Origin: Ariolimax columbianus
Taxonomy: Eukaryota; Mollusca; Gastropoda; Stylommatophora; Arionidae
Direction: 5' to 3'
Length of the DNA stretch: 64,000 nt
NCBI GenBank assembly: GCA_036924085.1
Contig: JAVGWX010000003.1
Span: 121,950,764-122,014,763, forward strand
Made by a program: the position numbers and the translations under genes. Positions 47,816 through 55,707 of the stretch are shown here, piece after piece (position 1 is the stretch's first letter; every line of letters begins with the position of its first letter). The notes below the pieces were generated by a model. It saw only the letters and a program-made list of their open reading frames with translations. It ran no database searches and was not told where the DNA came from.

Positions 47816-48490
47816 GGTGGTAAATAGAGATTGATCAATATAGATGATCATGAAGTGGATTTTTAAAATACGCCAGAAAACGATCTCAGATCAGAACGAA
47901 ACCACCATTAAACCAACTCTGTTTAGTAACGGCTGTGTCCATCCTAGAAATGCTCAACACCAAGCCAATGTTTGTTCCCTTTAGTCTTGATTATCTGGAA
48001 CAGCAATCGGACTACTGGTCGATAAACTGCCTCGTTCGGATATGTAGTTGAACTCGTCTCCCGGGATAAAAAGCAATCATTGATTTGTTAGAGCCACAGA
48101 ACCGAAATATAACAAATAAAATAAAAAGTCACCGTCGCATAACACATGCACACACTGTGTGTGTCCAAGCGTGCTTTGTCTGTGTGGAAGTTGTTAACGA
48201 CATTGATACATGATGGCAGCTTCAAGGCGTTTGATACCGTTGGTTTAAATGATAGATATCATGCATCGGTGGGAGGCACAAAAAGGTGGTCTCATGGCAA
48301 ACAACGCAGTCGGAAACGATGTTTTGGATATTTCATAAAAATAATCTTTTTTTCAAGACGAGAATGACCGGTTCCTTTCCTCGATGCATTGCCTTCCCAA
48401 AGTGAAAGTCAGGTACCAAATTACAGATGGATAGACTGGAGCTTGTTAACACTGAGGAGTAAACCTGTTACGCAGTCGCTCCAATTGATA
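47816..48490. other. No recognised feature
   Basis: Nothing identifiable. Confidence 0.4.
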
Positions 48491-48492
48491 CT

Positions 48493-48736
48493 AGGGAACG
48501 GCGTGGGTTAGTAGTTAAGTGACACGGCTCACAACCGAAGGTGTTGGGTTCGATTCCCATCACATCACCGGCCGTTACCCAGGGGAAGCAAACCCTTAAA
48601 AATGCAGGAGGAAGCAGACCCTTACATAAAATGCATGCTGAAGTCGGATGCACTGGCCCGACAGGCGCAAAATAAAAACCACAGTGCAACGCACACCGCC
48701 TTGGGGAATAGATAAATAAGGCGAACTAAAAAAAAT
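48493..48736 (+). mobile_element. tRNA-derived SINE, second copy
   Basis: Nearly full-length relative of the SINE at 5517-5786: A box tgggttagtagttaag (48504-48519), B box gggttcgattccc (48546-48558), the GCTGAAGTCGGATG core and a short A tail. A few substitutions and no convincing TSD suggest an older insertion. Confidence 0.92.
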
Positions 48737-48789
48737 GACAAAGTTGATAATAATGATGTGTATAAGAGACAATAAAGTAAAATGTCGTC

Positions 48790-49040
48790 ATACACGGAGA
48801 CTGACATTACGTACGAGTGCTGACTTTCTTTCCGTGTCGATAACAACATGTCCGACTGTTGAAATCCAGTGTTCCTCAGCCCTGACTGCCGCGTCGTTTC
48901 CATCGAGCAGGTCTAGCCTCGTACAAGCCTGTGGTAGGTTTGGGCATACCATGATGTGTTCTTGGTTCTGAACAGCATCGCATCGCAAGTGCCGTCGACG
49001 CTGTATCCCCACCTCTTGAGGTTTTTTTCTGTACCGGGTC
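48790..49040 (-). mobile_element. LINE C-terminal zinc-finger relic
   Basis: The minus strand reads VGIQRRRHLRCDAVQNQEHI, MVCPNLPQACTRLDLLDGND and AAVRAEEHWI, resembling the CDCG...EHxxxCPxLPxxCTxxDL terminus of a LINE family. The CDCG cysteine pair is damaged. Confidence 0.62.
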
Positions 49041-49244
49041 ACCCCAGACGATTTAAGGTTACCCATATTGGGTATGGTAGGTGTGCTGTGGGCGAGACCT
49101 ACTCAAGCAGCGTCAGCTTTATCTATGGGGACCCGTTGTTTGTGGCGATGAGATTTCAGGGGCTTTCTTTGAGAGGTTGTGTTTTTTATAGGAAACTCTG
49201 GAAGAAAAGCCGGTAGTGGTGACCCGCAGACTCCCCATCCACAG
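49041..49244. other. No recognised feature
   Basis: Nothing identifiable between two LINE ends in opposite orientation. Confidence 0.4.
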
Positions 49245-49650
49245 AGCTATAAAGTAAAGACTCTCAAACGATACACGAGGACGAAATGGATATACCAGCA
49301 AAATAATACCAGCCAGAAAGTGACAGCATAGACAAACTTGACAGATGGGCAGAACAAAATCTTCAGACTCAGAACGGGACATTGCAGGCTTAAGACCCAC
49401 CTACAGAGAACAGTTCTCAGAGACACCACCACGTGCGATTGTGGAGCACCCAAGCAGACACCAGAACATATTCTGTAGGACTGCCCCACTTATACAGCTC
49501 AAATAGAGGAAGTCTGCTCGGGAAAGCGAGCATGCCCGAAAAGCTGTGGGGGACCGGCGAAGACCCTGAAACATACAGGTTCCTTCATGAACCTCAATGG
49601 GCACGACGCATAGCATCAGTTGATAGAAGAAGAGGAAGAAGAAGAAAAAT
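49245..49650 (+). mobile_element. LINE 3' end related to the GAA-tailed family
   Basis: The plus strand reads RLRTGHCRLKTHLQRTVLRD, TTTCDCGAPKQTPEHIL, a stop, then DCPTYTAQIEEV and a GAAGAAGAGGAAGAAGAAG tail. The RTGH...CxCG...EH-L--CPTY order is that of the zinc-finger end of the family at 55652, but the sequence is clearly a different subfamily. Confidence 0.82.
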
Positions 49651-49833
49651 GTATTCAAATACCCGTGGGAAATTAATGTTCAGTTTGCATTCAATTTTCA
49701 TTCAGCTTGTCGTTGAAGGAGATATATTTGGAAAATGACTGTCCATAGACATCGAGTGTGAATGTTTACTAGAGATCTAAACACCTGTATATGATAGACA
49801 TATTTATACAATTTCGCTGCAGTTGTTTCTTTG

Positions 49834-50421
49834 TCAGACACAATTCGTTATGTGACGACAGTCATAATAATTTACGTTTCGTTCTCCACAGACACAATTC
49901 GTTATGTGAGAACAGTCATAATAATTTACGTTTTCTTCCTGATAGACACAATTCGTTATGTGAGAACAGTCATAATAATTTACGTTTTCTTCTTGATAGA
50001 CACAATTCGTTATGTGAGAACAGTCATAATAATTTACGTTTTCTTCTCCACAGACACAATTCGTTATGTGAGAACATTCATAATAATTTACGTTTTCTTC
50101 TTGACAGACGCAATTCGTTATGTGAGAACAGTCATAATAATTTACGTTTTCTTCTTGACAGACACAATTCGTTATGTGAGAACAGTCATAATAATTTACG
50201 TTTTCTTCTTGACAGACACAATCCGTTATGTGAGAACATTCATAATAATTTACGTTTTTTTCCTGATAGACACAATTCGTTATGTGAGAACAGTCATAAT
50301 AATTTACGTTTTCTTCTCGACAGACACTATTGTATACCCCAGGCAACGTCTTATACTTGCATCCTTCAAACTGATGTTTGACGAATTGATTACATGACAT
50401 GATGAATCCAGTAGAAGACAA
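49834..50421 (-). CDS. Possible 18-residue Cys-rich repeat ORF
   Basis: A 195-residue minus-strand frame starts MSSTGFIMSC and contains nine 18-residue repeats of the type YDCSHITNCVCQEENVNY. About 35 residues at its start lie outside the array. The cysteines are retained in most units, but each unit is nearly identical at DNA level and two plus-strand frames are equally open (196 and 188 residues), so purifying selection cannot be claimed. No signal peptide or splice context is evident. Probably a repeat artefact; no family recognised. Confidence 0.15.
   Translation of the reverse strand: MSSTGFIMSCNQFVKHQFEGCKYKTLPGVYNSVCREENVNYYDCSHITNCVYQEKNVNYYECSHITDCVCQEENVNYYDCSHITNCVCQEENVNYYDCSHITNCVCQEENVNYYECSHITNCVCGEENVNYYDCSHITNCVYQEENVNYYDCSHITNCVYQEENVNYYDCSHITNCVCGERNVNYYDCRHITNCV
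49838..50335. repeat. 54-bp minisatellite
   Basis: Nine copies of a 54-bp unit (cacaattcgttatgtgagaa, cagtcataataatttacgtt, ttcttcttgacaga). 54 bp is 18 codons; two plus-strand frames and one minus-strand frame are open through the array. Confidence 0.95.
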
Positions 50422-50865
50422 TACAAGTTAATTGTCGAAGGAAAATTATTTCATTGTTTGTTAGCCAAAATTGGAAACACATTTACACAACTAAAAGATA
50501 CACAACACAATTAAGTAAAACAACAAAAAAAAAAGAATGCAGAACATTTTGACAATATTAATTAATAATGTTCCATAGCACTGTTATGATATTTAACCAA
50601 AAATAAAAATGTCAATTATCTACTGCATTTTTCGCAATGGTTGGAACAAAAGAAGCTATTGTGCCATTTAAACGTCCGTAGTGCGCCCCTCAGACCTCTC
50701 CGTCTAAAGCGGCGGCTTAGTTGGCCTTAAGATAGTACCGACCTTGCCCTTAGCAGAAACGCCTATAGGGGATCAAAGATTCGAGACGTCATTGGAACGT
50801 GGGATGACCAGTTTATTTCCTCGCTGTGTTATTTTCCATAACAGTTATTAGTTTACCCGTTTAGA
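50336..50865. other. No recognised feature
   Basis: Nothing identifiable. Confidence 0.4.
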
Positions 50866-50950
50866 GCTGTCTATCTGCAGCGCAGGATTGAGTCTGGTAC
50901 CTTCGCCTTGAAGTCCAGTGCTCTGACAACTATGCTTGTCAGACAGTTTA
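50866..50950 (-). mobile_element. Possible tRNA-like SINE head
   Basis: On the minus strand, agcatagttgtcagagc (50920-50936) and agactcaatcct (50884-50895) resemble A and B boxes at tRNA spacing. Weak. Confidence 0.35.
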
Positions 50951-51114
50951 ACTCGTATACATGATACCTGCCTTAAAGGATGTCTCGCAAAACCATTGGT
51001 CCTACACAAGCAATCATTCTGAACAATGTGTTGTTTCTATTGCCAAAATAAGTATTGTAAAATAGAAATGATATCTTTGAAAATTAGACATGGAATGCAA
51101 AATAAACAAGGATA

Positions 51115-51340
51115 CATTTTTGAGAATTTAGGGGTGTAAGAATTTGATGTATGATATCAGAATCCGATACTTTGGTCACATCAAAAGACGAAATATTTTT
51201 CTGAAGACAATACTGGAAGGAAAAGTGGAGATTTAACATGTCAAAGGTCAACAACGCAATAACTGAGAGGATCAATCAAAAGGTGGACAGGGAAAGGTCA
51301 AGCAGAATATAGATCAAGGTAAGAAACGGAGGACGATGGA
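51115..51340 (+). mobile_element. RTE-like LINE 3' fragment
   Basis: The plus strand reads IRYFGHIKRRNIFLKTILEG followed by KVE, then decayed sequence. It is the FGHIxRRNxLxKTILEGKVEG segment of RTE-like LINEs. Confidence 0.6.
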
Positions 51341-51694
51341 GATCCATTGCAGATGACATTCGATGTAGATATGGCACTTGAACTGAACTGAATTTGTTAA
51401 TTGTAGCCACACGTGACTAGAGCCGCGAACTAACGAGAATACGTTTGTTCGTATATGAGCGTAGTGAAGAGCTACAATCGCATTCCGGCGGAAGTGTGAG
51501 AGCAAAGAGGGGAACAATCCCAGCCTTAGTCGCTCTGTTGAACGCGTCAGCGCGTGATCTTCCTGTGATCGCATAAGAGTTCGGGGATTAAGCGGATCAA
51601 AATACAGAGTATCTGGCTGTACCAGAGTCGACCCCAATGATGATTCACCTTTTCGCTTCAAGTGAAGCATAGAGCCATCGCTACCGCTGGCCAT
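51314..51694 (-). CDS. Unrecognised 126-residue ORF
   Basis: The minus strand opens with ATG in a strong initiation context (caaaATGg) and reads MASGSDGSMLHLKRKGESSL. A GT donor-like site (aaaaggtgaat) lies about 45 bp in. No family is recognised. A short segment (cttcaagtgaagcatagagcc) is shared with a dispersed SINE, which argues for repeat-derived sequence. Low confidence. Confidence 0.2.
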   Translation of the reverse strand: MASGSDGSMLHLKRKGESSLGSTLVQPDTLYFDPLNPRTLMRSQEDHALTRSTERLRLGLFPSLLSHFRRNAIVALHYAHIRTNVFSLVRGSSHVWLQLTNSVQFKCHIYIECHLQWISIVLRFLP

Positions 51695-51837
51695 TTTGTA
51701 GGAAGCCTGTATCAGAGAATTTGCAGTGGTATTTTTAATAGAAATGTTTTAATGAAAAAACAGCAAGCTGTGGCGCAGTACAGTAAAGTCTCTACCACTT
51801 CATCCGCGACACCAGTGTTTTTGTAACTACCTTTAAT

Positions 51838-52115
51838 CTACCACTAGGATGAGAGTAAAACGTAGAAGTAAACAACGCCTCTCATTTACTACTAGGATGA
51901 GAGTCAAACAGAAGTAAACAACGCCTCTCATCTACCACTAGGATGAGAGTCAAACATAGAAGTAAACAACGCCTCTCATCTACCACTAGGATGAGAGTCA
52001 AACATAGAAGTAAACAACGCCTCACATGTACCACTAGGATGAAAGTCAAACGTAGAAGTAAACAACGCCTCACATCTACCACTAGGATGAGAGTTAAACG
52101 TAGCAGGAAAGGAAG
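51838..52115. repeat. 48-bp tandem repeat with internal hairpin
   Basis: About 5.5 copies of a 48-bp unit (aagtaaacaacgcctctcat, ctaccactaggatgagagtc, aaacgtag). Each unit holds an inverted repeat CTCTCATC-(9 nt)-GATGAGAG. Confidence 0.93.
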
Positions 52116-52885
52116 TCTTTCCCGCCAATCTGCTCAATATCATAAGATGAGAACTATCAGATTTTCCGCCTCAAAACGTTTGAATATTAAATATATTTGT
52201 AAAAATGCTACATTTGCTTTAAGCACTCCACCTGGCCGTGTGATCTGTTTGTCAGTATTCTGAACACCAGGACTTGGGTTAAAAACTTCGGTAAAAAAGA
52301 TGTCTTTTAATAAATCTCAGTAAATATAAAAACTTGACCTGTACAGTTCGTGGCGACTGAAGGGACAGCCGGCCTTCATTCCACAGACATATACATCCTC
52401 ACAGAGAACCTCAAAAACGGAAATTAAAACATAAATAATTTTTTCCTGTAAGAAACGGTTTTCAACAGAAACGATTTTATATTTGTTTCATTTCATTTTC
52501 ACGAATTTTAATGGTCTTTTTTTCGTATTTGTGGATTTGAAATGTGATTCTAGTTACTAAAATTTATAACATTTGGCCTTCTGGGAAATAGAGGACCAGG
52601 TTATGGCGGTTCGACTTGCAGATTTTGTTGGTGAACCAATCAAATCGTAGGAGGGCGGGATGACTCAGAAGGAAAACATTTCTAACGTCTGACTGTAAAT
52701 GATGTAAAAAGTCAAATGTAAATTAGCCACGAACAAATGAGCGTAAAATTACTGTACCCTAGAGGAGACGTTCATCAAGACAATGAACAACTGAATAATC
52801 GTACAGACAAAAATTGAATGAATGCTGTGTCTTCTCAACTTGTATTTTCATTTAACTTTTGAATTCTTTCAGGAAAGGAGAAACC
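52116..52885. other. No recognised feature
   Basis: AT-rich; nothing identifiable. Confidence 0.4.
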
Positions 52886-52889
52886 TTCT

Positions 52890-53540
52890 GGGATAAGGCG
52901 GTAGTTGCAGCTGACCAAAACGAAATATAGCTTGACAGCCGTTTGGGCATACATTGTTAGAAGGAAGTCAATACATTTTAAACATAGGAGCAAGAAAGTG
53001 ATCGTCAAACTGTATAAAGCTTTAGTTAGACCTAGATTGGAGTACTGTGTACAGGTGTTGAGGCCTTATCATAGAGGGGACATAAACATGCTAGAAAGAA
53101 TACAAAAAAGAGCGACAAAGATGATAGTGGGATTCCAGAATTACAGTTATGAGGAACGACTCAGAAAAACCGGCCTACAGTGTCTCGTAGAGAGAAGAAT
53201 TCGTGGTGACTTAATACAGGTTTATAAGATGATCAGAGGAATCGATAAATTAGACTATAACAAGTTTTTTTAAATACAGCCACCTACAATAACACGAGGG
53301 CATAGCTACAAGCTGACTAAAGAGAGGTCCAGGTTAGATATTAGGAAATATTTTTTTTAGTCAGAGAGTGGTGTCTGCTTGGAATGCATTGCCAGGGGAG
53401 GTAGTGGAGGCAGGGACAGTTAATGCATTTAAGAATAAACTGGATGCGCATAGCTTTTAGAGCAAGGTGATGTAAGTGTGACTGGTTGTATACAGACTCT
53501 GCTGGGTCTTCTAAACCAGTATAAAGACGTTAAGTTAAGT
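52890..53540 (+). mobile_element. CR1-like LINE 3' end, copy 1
   Basis: The plus strand reads VKLYKALVRPRLEYCVQVLR, MLERIQKRATKMIVGFQNYS, YEERLRKTGLQCLVERRIRG and DLIQVYKMIRGID (52905-53273). After a poly-T frameshift come TRGHSYKLTKERSRLDIRKY and VVSAWNALPGEVVEAGTVNA, FKNKLDAH. This is the thumb and C-terminus of a CR1-type RT, ending in a 3' region with actggttgtatac and a gttaagttaagtt tail. 5'-truncated and frameshifted. Confidence 0.88.
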
Positions 53541-53604
53541 TAATGCAACTAGTTTGCTGCTAGAACATAAAGTGTGAACAAAACATTAATAGGTAAGGAT
53601 AGAA

Positions 53605-53904
53605 AGAGAGAAAGGATAAATTGGACTTTAACAAGTATTTCAAAGTACAGCCAGCTACAAAGACAAAAGGACACAGCTACAAATTAGTGAAATATAGGTC
53701 CAGATTAGATATTAGGATTTTTTTTAAAAATCTGAGAGTGGTGAATGTTTGGAATTCTTGCCACATGAAATAGCGGAGGCAGGGTTACTTATAACTTTCA
53801 AAAACATATTGCGCATTGTTATTTTTAGATAAATGAAGTAGAAGACACTGGTTGTATCCGGATTTTGCAGAATCTTCTATACAAGAATAAAGAAGTTAAG
53901 TAAG
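53605..53904 (+). mobile_element. CR1-like LINE 3' end, copy 2
   Basis: Homologous to the last 290 bp of copy 1 (acacagctacaa, gtccagattagatattagga, tggttgtat, aagttaagtaagg) but more diverged. Confidence 0.85.
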
Positions 53905-54001
53905 GTCAGATACCGCGCTAAGACAAAAATAAATACGAAAATGACGTTTTTGATCGCAATGTTTGTTTCCAGTTTGTTTTTGCCTTAGCACGGTATCAGA
54001 C
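53905..54001. repeat. Imperfect inverted repeat
   Basis: Arms at 53905-53933 and 53972-54001 (gtcagataccgcgctaagac versus the complement of gccttagcacggtatcagac) pair with about 4 mismatches in 29 bp around a 38-nt spacer. Immediately follows CR1 copy 2. Confidence 0.8.
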
Positions 54002-55494
54002 CGTGTCTGTTAATGTTTCTTTTCATTTTATTTTAATCTACACTGTCACCGGAGCCTCGCTTTATTTTTAATTGGTAGAAGATCCAAGTATTATGAACAC
54101 CTACATTTCCAGTCTCAAAACCACCTTATGTTACTGAATTCCAAAATGTGAATAAAGAAGGTAACACTAAAATCTACCACGTATATCATAAGAGACGTCA
54201 AGCGACGGATGAGTAAGTGGACAGCTACCGTCCTAGAAAAAAACATTAGTCACAAGAAAGATGAAGAAGACCTTTACATCCCAAGATAAAATAGTAAAAC
54301 CCATGTCAAGACAGTCAAATGAAGTGACTGAAAAAACCATATTATACCATTACTACGCTACAATGCTACTATTGTTAAAGAAGCTACACTCGATAAATCT
54401 ATCAAAGCAATAACTGGTTGTTATTGGAAATAAGCATAACCAATATCATTTAGTTATTAGTGATAACAAGCTGCATTAATCTACCAATCCAATATACTTT
54501 TATTATAAGAAATATCAATATATTATATGATTACATGTTTACTGTTGTAATATGATCTTGTACAGCTATTGCTTTCATGTATGTGTTATTTATACTCGTA
54601 TATACAGCAGCAAATGAGTTGATGAAGTTTCAACAATAGCACACATTTGTCGTCAGAAAGAGTGAACCGACTAAAGTATGCCCACTAGGATCCGATTTTA
54701 AGGGTCTTATCATACTTACTATCGATCTAAACAGGGATATTAGAGAACCGCACTATCTCTTATATTGAAGAAACAACTCCTGAATTTCTGTAATGGCTTT
54801 CAAATGCTAAAATGGAGTAATGGAGGGTCTGAGGCTTTTACGTTCGGATGTTATTGATGGATAAACCTATTTGTAGACGGAATATTGTGAACATACGAGG
54901 AAACTGAGAGAGGACATTTAGCACTCTCTAAAGTTTTAACACCTTAACAAGTTTGAGGAACACATCAATCTGAGAGAATTCAATACTCGAACGATGTCTC
55001 AAACATCTTAGCAATAAATCCACGCAAAATGTCCCCGTGTTTCGCATTCGTCTTTGCTATATTTCACCTTAGATGAGCTTAACGTCAAATCTGAAGCTGG
55101 TTCCTCCTGCGGGGTGGAAGTAATATTTTGGCAGTATACTGTAACAGGATGTTGTTGTTTGCTCTTGTGTCTGATATAGCAGAGGCAAACTATTCGTTGC
55201 AAAGAAGAGGCCAAGCAACAATGTTCAGATTGTTAGCATGTCACTGCAGACAAGCAGAGCGAGCGGTGAACAAACTGAAAACCGGATACACTGATATGTT
55301 GGGAGAACAGGCAAACAGGAGAGAATGTTCTCCGAGTGTATGAGTCACGTGAGAAGTGTAGAGTCATATAATGGCCTTCCACAACCAAGCTGATGGATCA
55401 AATGTTTGGCGGAGGCGAGAATTGCATGAGAAAGGCCGTCAGGATAATAGATGTGCTTATTTAAGAGTATAAATCGAGTGGTCTGCCGGGGTCT
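54002..55494. other. No recognised feature
   Basis: About 1.5 kb of AT-rich, apparently single-copy sequence with only short open frames. Confidence 0.5.
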
Positions 55495-55651
55495 TGGTGT
55501 ATGACAAGGACAAAAATAGCACCGTTGTCCCACAGATACCATGACGTAAGACGCGACTGTGTGCCACCGACCGTGGTTAGGTGGTTTGTTTAGAGCAGCA
55601 TAGATGGCGCCTAACAGGCTGCGGTTCTACTTTGCTCAAGTCTTCGAGTTT
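55495..55651 (+). repeat. Dispersed repeat R2, copy 2, left part
   Basis: Matches 19586-19745 (gtgtatgacaagga, caccgaccgtggttaggtgg, ggcgcctaacaggctgcgg) and is cut by the LINE at GTCTTCGAGTTT; R2 resumes at 60960. Confidence 0.82.
55640..55651 (+). repeat. TSD of the full-length LINE, left
   Basis: GTCTTCGAGTTT, identical to 60960-60971. Confidence 0.95.
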
Positions 55652-55707
55652 CTTCTTCTTCGTACGCAGTCAGACAGTAAAAATTATTTTTTCGAAAAAA
55701 GCGGCGG

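Noticed and set aside
51838..52115. CRISPR-like array of palindromic repeats
   Set aside because: Units are contiguous with no unique spacers, and the surroundings are eukaryotic.
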